Notes under the pieces: generated by a model
The model's input: only the letters and a program-made list of their open reading frames with translations
Databases searched by the model: none
Told to the model about the DNA's origin: nothing
Shown here: one piece after another, positions 31,877 to 39,477 of the stretch
Numbering within the stretch: the first letter of the stretch is position 1
How the letters are laid out: each line of letters starts with the position of its first letter
Assembly (NCBI RefSeq): GCF_006704125.1
Contig: NZ_VIGH01000010.1
Span: 1 to 64,000, forward strand
Length of the DNA: 64,000 nucleotides
Direction of reading: 5' to 3'
From: Rhodococcus spelaei
Lineage (GTDB): Bacteria; Actinomycetota; Actinomycetes; Mycobacteriales; Mycobacteriaceae
Position numbers and translations under genes: made by a program

Positions 31877-32845
31877 GGTCGGGTCAATCCCCTCGACCGG
31901 AACGATCTCGCCGACGCCCCCGCGTCGATCTGGCCAGCGCCCCCCGACCTCGGCCGTCACGGCGTCGGCGGCCGCGGCGAGCGCCTTGCCGCGGCGCGCG
32001 ATCTCGGAGCCACTGATCGACGCACCCACGTCCAGCGTCAGCACCAGCGCCTGACGCCCGTCGGCGTCGTAGGTGGGCGCGGCGATCAGGCTCACTGGAT
32101 GCCCTGCGTCCGAGGCCATCTCGCGACTCAGGTACACCCGCTCCCCCAGGCTCGACACCATCTCACCGAGCAGCTGACGGATCTCCGACGGCAGGTCGTG
32201 CCCGGCGACACCCTGCATGAGCGAGAAGAGGCGGCGCCCCATCGGCGTCAAGCGCTCGACGAGATAGCCCGTGTCGCGGCACTCCGCGACCACCTGGTGC
32301 AGCAAGTCGCGGTCGAGCACCACCGGCAGGGTGGGCTCACGCCGCAGCCACGCCTCGAGTTCCTCGTCGTGACTCCACAGCACGTACATGAGTCCGACCG
32401 GGGGCGCGAAGGGGTACGCCTGCCCGACCTTGACCGCCGTGCGACCGACCTTCATCCCGGGTGGGACGGCCACCTCGAGGATCATCACCCGGTCCCCCAC
32501 CACCGCGGACGCCGTGCAGACGGACCCGAACTCGGCGGCGAGGCGGTCGAGTTGGGCGCGCGCGATCGGCCCGACCGCGAAGCCCCGCTGCGCGGCCCGG
32601 CCGGCCGCGATGAGGGCGGGACCGAGGCCGTACGTCTTGGCGGCGCCGTCGCGGGTCAGGTACCCCCCGGCGACCAGCGCGGACAGGATGCCGAGGCAGG
32701 TCGGCTTGCTCATCCCCAGCGCCCGGGCCAGCTCGGAGAGCCCGAAGCGCTGGTCGGGGCGCGCGACGAGGTGATCGAGAACCTGCACCACTCGCTCGGT
32801 CGGGGGCGAGCGTCGTCCGGCGACTGCGTCGGGCTCGGCGGCCAT
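31874..32845 (-). CDS. IclR-family transcriptional regulator
   Basis: 323-aa regulator. The N-terminal winged helix-turn-helix (about residues 15-75, GLSELARALGMSKPTCLGIL) is followed by the IclR effector domain (PIARAQLDRLAAEFGSVCT... VGLMYVLWSHDEELEAWL). The start at 32845 is fixed by GAGGAG 7 nt before the ATG; longer starts would run into the divergent promoter. It diverges from the DUF1214 operon and precedes cysD on the same strand. The shared palindrome on both sides makes it the obvious candidate binder. The effector is unknown, possibly an acyl-CoA or sterol-related compound. Confidence 0.93.
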   Translation of the reverse strand: MAAEPDAVAGRRSPPTERVVQVLDHLVARPDQRFGLSELARALGMSKPTCLGILSALVAGGYLTRDGAAKTYGLGPALIAAGRAAQRGFAVGPIARAQLDRLAAEFGSVCTASAVVGDRVMILEVAVPPGMKVGRTAVKVGQAYPFAPPVGLMYVLWSHDEELEAWLRREPTLPVVLDRDLLHQVVAECRDTGYLVERLTPMGRRLFSLMQGVAGHDLPSEIRQLLGEMVSSLGERVYLSREMASDAGHPVSLIAAPTYDADGRQALVLTLDVGASISGSEIARRGKALAAAADAVTAEVGGRWPDRRGGVGEIVPVEGIDPT

Positions 32846-32899
32846 TGACCACTCCTCAGAATTCGCTCTATTGTCGGACCATCGTAGATCTACCACTTA

Positions 32900-32915
32900 G
32901 GTACATATTTGTACC
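32900..32915. promoter_or_regulatory. GGTAC-N6-GTACC operator upstream of DUF1214 operon
   Basis: GGTACATATTTGTACC, a perfect dyad in the 91-bp divergent region between the IclR gene and the DUF1214 gene. A separate 10-bp palindrome GTAGATCTAC lies at 32884-32893. Its position would cover the promoter of either gene. Confidence 0.65.
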
Positions 32916-32936
32916 ACTGAAACGCAAGGAGCGGGA

Positions 32937-34121
32937 GTGCTGACAGATCCACTGGCCGAGGCGATCGCCGAGGCCGAGAAGCTTGTCGAGGCAGCGCCGC
33001 ACATCCGGTCCGAGCAGGACCTGCTCGAGGGCTACCAGTACCTCGCCGGCGGAATCCTGGCCACCGTGCACGCGGCCTGGGCCACCGAGAAGACCCACCC
33101 GAACTTCATCCAGGGCACGGGCCCGTACACGAAGATGGGCCTGGACAACCCCGACACGCTCTACTTCGGCGCCCGGGTCAACGACGACGCAGAGTACGTC
33201 GTCAGCGGAACGCGCGGCACCACGACCGACCTCAGCTTCCAGGTGCTCAGCGGCAACTACACCGACTCCAACGTCCCCGGCAGCGAGACCGCGTTCGACG
33301 ACCGCGCCATCGACATCGCGCCCGACGGCACCTTCGAGGTCCGCTTCGGCCCCGCGAACGAGGACGGCTCCCCCTACGGCGGTGGACGCCGCAACCACTT
33401 CACCCTCGGCACCGGCGCGTCACAGCTCGTGGTCCGCGAGGTCTACAGCGACTGGTCCCAGCAGCGCGGCACGATCCGGATCGAGCGGGTGGACCGGATG
33501 GGTGTCCCGTACGACGCCCTGACCAAGGAGGAGACCGAGAAGCGCTTCGCCCGGGCAGGCAAGGCACTGGTCGGCCGCGTCAAGACCTGGCTGCAGTTCC
33601 CCGAGTGGTTCTACCTCAAGCTGCCGGTGAACACGATGACCGAACCGCGACTGACGCCGGGCGGACTCGCCACCCAGTTCTCCTCGGTCGGGCACTACGA
33701 ACTCGCCGACGACCAGGCCATGATCATCACCGTCCCGAAATCCGATGCGCCGTATGTGGGTTTCCAGCTGGGCAGCATGTGGTACATCTCGCTGGACTAC
33801 ACCGGGCACCAGACGTCGCTGAACAACACCCAGGCGCAGGTGGACCCGGACGGGATGGTCCGGATGGTGGTCAGCGAGCGCAATCCCGGCGTCACGAACT
33901 GGATCGAGACCGTCGGGCACCCCCGCGGCATCCTGCAGTTCCGGTGGCAGCGCACCTCACGGGAGCTCGCCCCCGCCGACGGACCGACGGTGGAGGTGGT
34001 CGGGATCGACGAGGTGGCCGCGAAGCTCCCCTTCCACGAACAGAACAAGATCACGCCGGAGGACTGGACCGCCCGCATCGCGGCGCGGCAGGCCGCGATC
34101 GCCGACCGGATGCTGGGGTAG
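32937..34121 (+). CDS. DUF1214 domain protein (Rv3531c-like)
   Basis: 394-aa protein. The C-terminal region (IITVPKSDAPYVGFQLGSMW, LNNTQAQVDPDGMVRMVVSE, NPGVTNWIETVGHPRGILQF) matches the DUF1214 family, and the N-terminal half (LDNPDTLYFGARVNDDAEYV) resembles the partner DUF1254-like region. Function is not established. In M. tuberculosis a similar protein (Rv3531c) sits beside an SDR (Rv3530c) and a sulfotransferase (Rv3529c), the same trio as here. GTG start with AAGGAG 7 nt upstream. It is first in its operon. Confidence 0.85.
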   Translation: MLTDPLAEAIAEAEKLVEAAPHIRSEQDLLEGYQYLAGGILATVHAAWATEKTHPNFIQGTGPYTKMGLDNPDTLYFGARVNDDAEYVVSGTRGTTTDLSFQVLSGNYTDSNVPGSETAFDDRAIDIAPDGTFEVRFGPANEDGSPYGGGRRNHFTLGTGASQLVVREVYSDWSQQRGTIRIERVDRMGVPYDALTKEETEKRFARAGKALVGRVKTWLQFPEWFYLKLPVNTMTEPRLTPGGLATQFSSVGHYELADDQAMIITVPKSDAPYVGFQLGSMWYISLDYTGHQTSLNNTQAQVDPDGMVRMVVSERNPGVTNWIETVGHPRGILQFRWQRTSRELAPADGPTVEVVGIDEVAAKLPFHEQNKITPEDWTARIAARQAAIADRMLG

Positions 34122-34128
34122 TACGACC

Positions 34129-34911
34129 ATGACAAATCTCTTGCAGGACAAGATCGTCGTGATCTCCGGGGTCGGCCCCGCGCTCGGCCGGACGCTGGCG
34201 CTGCGGTGCGCCGAGGCAGGCGCCGACCTGGTGCTGGCCGCCCGCACGCAGTCCCGGCTCGACGAGGTCGCCAAGGAGGTCACCGACCTGGGCCGCCGCG
34301 CAGTGACGGTCGCCACCGACATCACCGACCAGGACTCGGCCGAGCACCTGGTCGCGGCGAGCCTGGAGGCGTACGGCCGGGTCGACACCCTGATCAACAA
34401 CGCCTTCTCGGTTCCGTCGATGAAGCCGCTGGCCCGCACCGACTTCCAGCACATCCGCGACAGCATCGAGCTCACCGTTCTCGGCGCGCTCCGGCTGACC
34501 CAGTTGTTCACGCCCGCGCTCGAGGAGTCCGCGGGTTCGGTCGTCAACATCAACTCGATGGTGCTGCGTCACTCGCAGGAGCGCTACGGCAGCTACAAGA
34601 TGGCGAAGTCCGCACTGCTCGCCACCTCCCAGTCGCTCGCGACCGAGCTGGGACCCAAGGGAATTCGCATCAACTCCGTCGCTCCGGGCTACATCTGGGG
34701 TGACACCCTCAAGCAGTACTTCGCGCACCAGGCGAGCAAGTACGGCACGACGGTCGAGCAGATCTACGAGCACACCGCCACGGGCACCGACCTCAAGCGA
34801 CTGCCCACCACCGAGGAGGTCTCCGACGCGGTGATCTTCCTGGCCTCCCCGATGGCCAGCGGCATCACCGGGCAGTGCCTCGACGTCAACTGCGGCGAAT
34901 TCCACCACTAG
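34129..34911 (+). CDS. SDR-family oxidoreductase (Rv3530c-like)
   Basis: 260-aa classical short-chain dehydrogenase. The cofactor motif is SGVGPALG (variant of TGxxxGxG), followed by NNAF and the catalytic YKMAK in YGSYKMAKSALL. The C-terminus is TGQCLDVNCGEFHH. The substrate is unknown; the neighbours suggest a hydroxy/keto step on a lipid or sterol that is then sulfated. It starts 7 nt after the DUF1214 stop. Confidence 0.93.
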   Translation: MTNLLQDKIVVISGVGPALGRTLALRCAEAGADLVLAARTQSRLDEVAKEVTDLGRRAVTVATDITDQDSAEHLVAASLEAYGRVDTLINNAFSVPSMKPLARTDFQHIRDSIELTVLGALRLTQLFTPALEESAGSVVNINSMVLRHSQERYGSYKMAKSALLATSQSLATELGPKGIRINSVAPGYIWGDTLKQYFAHQASKYGTTVEQIYEHTATGTDLKRLPTTEEVSDAVIFLASPMASGITGQCLDVNCGEFHH

Positions 34912-34918
34912 GCCGGGA

Positions 34919-34974
34919 GTGGAGCCTGCGGAACGACCCCACAAATGGGTGGAGCCTGCGGAACGACCCCACAA
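34919..34974. repeat. 30-bp tandem repeat
   Basis: Two copies of GTGGAGCCTGCGGAACGACC followed by CCACAA, at 34919-34944 and 34949-34974 (period 30, identical over 26 nt), in the gap between the SDR and the sulfotransferase. Each unit begins GTGG and ends CCAC and could fold weakly. Confidence 0.9.
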
Positions 34975-34993
34975 CTAGAAGGACCACTTCGAG

Positions 34994-36130
34994 ATGACAG
35001 AACGCACGACCGTCGGCACCGTCGAGGATCTGCACGCCTCGGCCACCCGGATGACCGGTCTGACCGACTTCGGTGTCGACGACTACACCGAGGCCCTCGG
35101 TGTCCTGCTCGACTCCTATGCCCGCGATGAGGACCTGACGCCGCTGGGCAGCAAGATGTCCCGCGTGTTCCTGCGCGGCGCGCTGGTCGCCCGGCTGCTC
35201 AGCGAAGCCGCGTGGAAGGCGAATCCCGAGCACGCGGACGTGAAGATCGAGCGACCGATCTTCGTGACCGGCCTGCCCCGCACCGGGACCACCGCCCTGC
35301 ACCGACTGCTCACGGTCGACCCGGCGCACCAGGGTCTGGAAATGTGGCTGACGGAGATGCCACAGCCGCGTCCGCCGCGCGAGACCTGGGAGTCGAACCC
35401 GGTGTTCGCGGGCATCGAGGCCAAGTTCAGCCAGCACCACGTCGAGCATCCCGAGTTCATGGGCGTGCACTACATGTCGGCGGCCGAGGTCGAGGAGTGC
35501 TGGCAGTTGCTGCGGCAGACCTTCAAGTCGGTCTCCTACGAGTGCCTGGCGAACCTGCCGACGTACTCGAAGTGGCTCGAGGGCCAGGACTGGACGAATG
35601 CCTACGCGCGGCACAAGAAGAACCTGCAGCTGATCGGCCTGCCCGACCAGGATCGGCGCTGGGTGCTCAAGAACCCGAGCCATCTTTTCGCGCTCGACGA
35701 GCTGATGGCGGTGTACCCGGATGCCCTCGTCATCCAGACCCACCGCCCGCCGAGCACCATCATCCCGTCGGTGTGCAGTCTCGCCGAGCAGGCCACCGAG
35801 GGCTGGTCCAACAAGTTCACGGGTGAGGTGATCGGACGCGGGCAGCTCGAACTCTGGGCCCGCGGCCTGGAGACATTCACCGCCGCCCGCGCGAAGTACG
35901 ACCCGGCCCAGTTCGTCGACGTCGACTTCGGGGACTTCCACGCCGACCCGCTCGGCACGGTCGAGGGCATCTACTCGCGTTTCGGCATTCCCCTGAGTTC
36001 CGGCGCTCAGCAGAACATGGAGGCTCTGCACGCCGAGTCCCAGACCGGCGACCGCAAGCCGGTGCACCGGTACACCCTCGAGGAGTACGGGCTGACCGAG
36101 GCCGAGGTCCAGGAGCGCTTCGCCGGCTGA
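34994..36130 (+). CDS. PAPS-dependent sulfotransferase (Rv3529c-like)
   Basis: 378-aa sulfotransferase. The 5'-phosphosulfate loop TGLPRTGTT is at residues 92-100 (IFVTGLPRTGTTALHRLL), and the 3'-phosphate-binding element is in QTHRPPSTIIPSVCSL. This is the Sulfotransfer_3 layout of mycobacterial Stf-type enzymes. It should transfer sulfate from PAPS to a hydroxyl acceptor, releasing PAP. The acceptor cannot be read from sequence. It is the third gene of the DUF1214-SDR operon, and the PAPS-making genes are 3 kb away on the other strand. Confidence 0.92.
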   Translation: MTERTTVGTVEDLHASATRMTGLTDFGVDDYTEALGVLLDSYARDEDLTPLGSKMSRVFLRGALVARLLSEAAWKANPEHADVKIERPIFVTGLPRTGTTALHRLLTVDPAHQGLEMWLTEMPQPRPPRETWESNPVFAGIEAKFSQHHVEHPEFMGVHYMSAAEVEECWQLLRQTFKSVSYECLANLPTYSKWLEGQDWTNAYARHKKNLQLIGLPDQDRRWVLKNPSHLFALDELMAVYPDALVIQTHRPPSTIIPSVCSLAEQATEGWSNKFTGEVIGRGQLELWARGLETFTAARAKYDPAQFVDVDFGDFHADPLGTVEGIYSRFGIPLSSGAQQNMEALHAESQTGDRKPVHRYTLEEYGLTEAEVQERFAG

Positions 36131-36164
36131 GGCGGCTCAGCGCCGGGGCGCAGGCACACCGAGT

Positions 36165-36207
36165 GCGGGGATCAGATCCAGCAGGACTGCTGCGATCTGG
36201 TCCCCGC
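36165..36207. terminator. hairpin after the sulfotransferase gene
   Basis: 14-nt arms (36165-36178 with 36194-36207, two G-U pairs) plus an inner GCAG/CTGC stem, 34 nt past the stop. No U-run follows; probably the operon's 3' end. The rest of 36131-36367 shows nothing I can name. Confidence 0.6.
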
Positions 36208-36367
36208 TCCGCGCTCCGGTCGAACCGCGATGCTGCCCCCGCGCGGGCCGGGGAGTCGTCGCAGGCACGGAAACAGGTAGGTACCCCCGTACTTCGGCCG
36301 TCCCCGGCGACGACGGACAGGTGGACAGTGTGACTCGTATCACCATCCGCCACCCACCGAGGTTCCG

Positions 36368-36814
36368 ATGCACCAGGACCAGCACGTTTCCCCACACACC
36401 GCGTCCGACACCATGCGCCCGCGCACCCTCCCGCCGGATGCGCTGCTCCTCAAGCGCTGCACGAACTGCGCCACTCTGCTCGCCCCGCTGACCGCGACCT
36501 GCACGTCCTGCCTCGGCACCGACCTCGGGATCGCGCCATGCTCCGGCACCGGGTCGATCGTGTCGTGGAAGCCCGCCCCCGCCGGGACGGACGAACCGCA
36601 CACCACCGCGGCACCGCCGGTCAACGCGATCGTCGAACTCGACGACGGACCGCGGATCTACACGTGGATCGAGGGTGACATCCCACTGCGTCCGGACCGG
36701 CCGGTCCGCGTCACGTTCCGGCCGACGGAGCGGGGCGAGCGGTTCCCGGTGTTCGCCGTCTGCGCGGCAGCCGCCACCGGGCGCCCGGCCCTGGTGCCGG
36801 CAGGTGCCGCATGA
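36368..36814 (+). CDS. Zn-ribbon OB-fold protein (DUF35 type)
   Basis: 148-aa protein. An N-terminal rubredoxin-like zinc ribbon with CTNC and CTSC pairs (about residues 31-34 and 45-48, CTNCATLLAPLTATCTSC) is followed by an OB-fold with the typical GSIVSWKP opening and GPRIYTWIEGD stretch. DUF35 proteins usually bind acyl-CoA ligands beside a thiolase or hydratase; none is adjacent here. It overlaps the next gene by 4 nt (ATGA). GAGG precedes the ATG. Confidence 0.8.
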   Translation: MHQDQHVSPHTASDTMRPRTLPPDALLLKRCTNCATLLAPLTATCTSCLGTDLGIAPCSGTGSIVSWKPAPAGTDEPHTTAAPPVNAIVELDDGPRIYTWIEGDIPLRPDRPVRVTFRPTERGERFPVFAVCAAAATGRPALVPAGAA

Positions 36815-37143
36815 GCGCCGCAGACGGGAAGGACGCCGAGCGCATTCGAGCGTGGCGTCGGGTCTGCGACGTCCTGCAACGCACCGGCGCCGTCAGTCCC
36901 CACGGCGGGTGGGTGATCAACTTCGCCATCACGTGGGCGCCGTTCGGTGGCGCGAGCCCGGCGGAACTGCTCGAGACGTTCGGCGTCACGCACGCGCGGT
37001 TCCTCCAGATGCTCCACGAGTCACTCGACCCACACGGCGCCGCCGACCACATCGCGACGATCAAGCGTCAACTGACCGAATCGCTGCTGCGGGCATGGAC
37101 GGGCGCCGGCCGCGCCCAGTCTCCCGTCCGACGCGCCGCGTGA
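36811..37143 (+). CDS. Small protein, DUF3263-like helix-turn-helix candidate
   Basis: 110-aa protein I do not firmly recognise. The central stretch INFAITWAPFGGASPAELLE followed by TFGVTHARFLQMLHESLD resembles the actinobacterial DUF3263 layout, in which an aromatic helix precedes a putative helix-turn-helix with a RYYQLLN-type recognition helix. It is translationally coupled to the Zn-ribbon gene (ATGA) and converges on the metallophosphoesterase gene 7 nt away. Confidence 0.7.
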   Translation: MSAADGKDAERIRAWRRVCDVLQRTGAVSPHGGWVINFAITWAPFGGASPAELLETFGVTHARFLQMLHESLDPHGAADHIATIKRQLTESLLRAWTGAGRAQSPVRRAA

Positions 37144-37150
37144 CCCCCGT

Positions 37151-38584
37151 TCAGGCCGCCACGAGACCCGTCAGGTCGCGCAACACCACGTGGTTGCGGT
37201 CCTCCGCGGTACCGAGGGTGTACTCCGGCATCTGCCCGAGGAACTCCCCCCGGCTGCGCTGGCTCCACCGCCGTGCGTCGTCTGCGCGGGTCTTGTAGAA
37301 GTTCACCGTGTACCCGCCCTCGTACACCCGCAGCAACGAGTAGCCGCCCGGGTACTCCTTGACCGCACCCACTTCGAGGAACTCGACCGCCGCCGCGGTG
37401 TCGGGCCGGGTGCGACGGTTCCGGTGCGTGTGCCCGGCGTGGTGCAGGAACACCCCGGGCGCGCGGGCGTAGAGGTCCTGCAGCTGACGCGAATCCGGTT
37501 GATTCAGTACGAAACTCGGACCCGCGACGTTGGTCAGCCCGGCCTCCGCGGTGACGGGATGGTGGCCGAACACCAGCGTCGGACGGTCGGGATCGGCGCG
37601 CAGGGAGTCGCGGATCTGCGCCATCTGGGCGGGCTCGACGACGCCGCCGGAGCCGTCGACCGCGGTGGTGTCGACGGACAGCAGGCGCAGTCCGCCGAGG
37701 TCGAACGACCGCATCACCTGACGGGGCGCGAACACGTCGCCCCAGCAGTCGTGGTGATCGCGGGCCGAGGGCAAGACCGAGCAGCCTGCGTACGCGGCGC
37801 CGACGTGCGGGCGGTCGTGATTGCCACGACTGACGAAGTAGTCCGTTCCCGCGCCGCCCCAGCCGTCGAGCATCGCGCGAACCGCCGTCGAGTCCTGCGC
37901 CGACGCCTCGTCGGTCAGGTCGCCCGCGACCACCAAGTGGTCGGCGTCCCGGTCGGCGGCCCGCAGGTCGGCGAGCATCGCGGTCAGCATCACCTCGGGG
38001 TACGGCAACAGTCCCGGATCCTGCCGGAATCCGGGCGGCAGTCCGGCAGCGACGATGCCGCTGAACTCCTCGCCGTAGTGCACGTCGTTGGACAGAGCGA
38101 TGGTGCGCAGCAGGCGGCCGGGCGGTGGCACCAATGTCGTGACGCGGCCCGTCGATTCCGGAACGCCGGGCCGTCCGGTCGCGAGAAGGGTAGGGGCGGC
38201 GCGCAATCCGTTCGAGTAGGCCTCGAACCGGTACTCGCGCCCCGGCTCGAGTCCGTGCACCTCCGCGTAGTGGAACGGGGTGGGGACGTCCTCGTGGATC
38301 ACCACTCGCGGCGCGGTGGGTGAGTCCGCCGGCGCGAGCCGCAGTTCGGTGTCCGCAGCGAGCGGGAGCGGCATGCCGTGGTCGTCGACCCGGACCGCCG
38401 ACACCGTGGCCCACGTGACGATCACGGACGTGTCGGTGATCGTCACGACCTCGAGGTCGCGGGCCCACATCGGCTCACCCGCGGCGTGTGCGACGCCACC
38501 GCGCGCACTGCCGAGCACCGGCAGGACCGCGGCCGCGGCCAACAGCCCGAGCACCCGACGTCGCGGCGGCCTACAGCAGTGCAC
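37151..38584 (-). CDS. Exported calcineurin-like metallophosphoesterase
   Basis: About 477 aa. A Tat-like N-terminus (CRPPRRRVLGLLAAAAVLP, ending VAHA) precedes a fibronectin/purple-phosphatase-like N-domain (TDTSVIVTWATVSA... HGLEPGREYRFEAY) and a metallophosphatase core. All five metal motifs are visible: SNDVHYG, VAGDLTD, SRGNHDRP, FGHHPV and HAGHTHRN. The substrate may be a phosphodiester or phosphomonoester outside the membrane. The GTG at 38584 is chosen because it starts just before the twin-arginine stretch and clears the upstream gene, although no strong ribosome binding site is seen. Confidence 0.85.
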   Translation of the reverse strand: MHCCRPPRRRVLGLLAAAAVLPVLGSARGGVAHAAGEPMWARDLEVVTITDTSVIVTWATVSAVRVDDHGMPLPLAADTELRLAPADSPTAPRVVIHEDVPTPFHYAEVHGLEPGREYRFEAYSNGLRAAPTLLATGRPGVPESTGRVTTLVPPPGRLLRTIALSNDVHYGEEFSGIVAAGLPPGFRQDPGLLPYPEVMLTAMLADLRAADRDADHLVVAGDLTDEASAQDSTAVRAMLDGWGGAGTDYFVSRGNHDRPHVGAAYAGCSVLPSARDHHDCWGDVFAPRQVMRSFDLGGLRLLSVDTTAVDGSGGVVEPAQMAQIRDSLRADPDRPTLVFGHHPVTAEAGLTNVAGPSFVLNQPDSRQLQDLYARAPGVFLHHAGHTHRNRRTRPDTAAAVEFLEVGAVKEYPGGYSLLRVYEGGYTVNFYKTRADDARRWSQRSRGEFLGQMPEYTLGTAEDRNHVVLRDLTGLVAA

Positions 38585-38628
38585 GGGTCGGACAGTAGCC
38601 CCGCGCGAGCGTTCCCGCTCGGCAACGC

Positions 38629-39477
38629 TCAGGCCTGCCGGAAATGCTCCCCGAGCAGTGCGTCCAGCTGGTCCGGCGCCTCGTCCGGGATCCAGTGGCT
38701 CACTCCGCTCAAGACTTCGAAGCGGTACGGGCCGTCGACGTAACCGGACGACAATGCGGCTCCCTTCGGGCCCAGCGCGGTGTCGCGGTCGCTCCACACG
38801 TGCAGCGTCGGCACGCTCACCCGCGAGGCCACCCGCCACGGCCTGCGGAACGGGATCGCGCGGTACCAGTGCAGTCCCCCGCGGGCCCGCGCGCGGTCCC
38901 GCATCGGTTCGAGGTCACGGTCGGCGGCCTCGGCGCTCATGCCGCTGGCGAGCAGGTGCCGGCGCACCCGGCCACCGGTGCGAATCAACCACTCCGGGAG
39001 GACCGGCAGCTGGAACGCGAACATGTACCAGGACTTGACGATCTGGTTGCTGGTGAGCATCGCCCGTGCGAACGCCGCGGGATGCGGCACCGACACCGCG
39101 GCCAGGGTGCGCACCAGGTCCGGCCGGTCAGCGGCCACGCTCCACGCGACCGCTGCGCCCCAGTCGTGCCCGACCAGATGCACCGGGCCCAATCCGGCCC
39201 GCTCGATCAGTGCCACCACGTCGGCGTCGACCTGCGTGCTGCGATAGGCCCACCGCCACCGGGGCCGCGCGCCCGGCGAGGCGCCGCGCTGGTCCGGCGC
39301 GAGGGTTCGGAGGCCACGCGCGTGCAGCAGCGGCGCCACCCGGTCCCAGGATCGTGCGTCCTGCGGCCAGCCGTGCAGCAGCACCACGGGGACCCCGTCG
39401 ATCGGCCCCTCGTCGCGGATGTCGAAGACCAGTCCGTCCCGGGTGAAGGACGAGATCCGCGCCGGGGTGGGGGTCAC
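38629..39477 (-). CDS. Alpha/beta-hydrolase, epoxide-hydrolase-like
   Basis: 282-aa alpha/beta-hydrolase. The oxyanion loop is LLHGWPQD, the nucleophile is D105 in VGHDWGAAV, the acid is in WSDRDTALG, and the histidine is in VSHWIPDEAP. An Asp nucleophile with HGWP is the pattern of epoxide hydrolases and some dehalogenases. The start overlaps the amidohydrolase stop (ATGA), so the two are coupled. Confidence 0.9.
   Translation of the reverse strand: MTPTPARISSFTRDGLVFDIRDEGPIDGVPVVLLHGWPQDARSWDRVAPLLHARGLRTLAPDQRGASPGARPRWRWAYRSTQVDADVVALIERAGLGPVHLVGHDWGAAVAWSVAADRPDLVRTLAAVSVPHPAAFARAMLTSNQIVKSWYMFAFQLPVLPEWLIRTGGRVRRHLLASGMSAEAADRDLEPMRDRARARGGLHWYRAIPFRRPWRVASRVSVPTLHVWSDRDTALGPKGAALSSGYVDGPYRFEVLSGVSHWIPDEAPDQLDALLGEHFRQA

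Noticed and set aside
34919-34974. Attachment site or IS remnant at the tandem repeat
   Set aside because: No integrase, transposase or terminal inverted repeats nearby, and flanking gene order looks ancestral.
36281-36300. Third copy of the GGTAC-N6-GTACC operator
   Set aside because: The stretch GGTACCCCCGTAC lacks the correct spacing and second half-site.
35877-36601. Minus-strand open frames overlapping the sulfotransferase end and the Zn-ribbon gene
   Set aside because: Low-complexity Arg/Pro/Gly products, overlap with well-supported genes, and no family resemblance.
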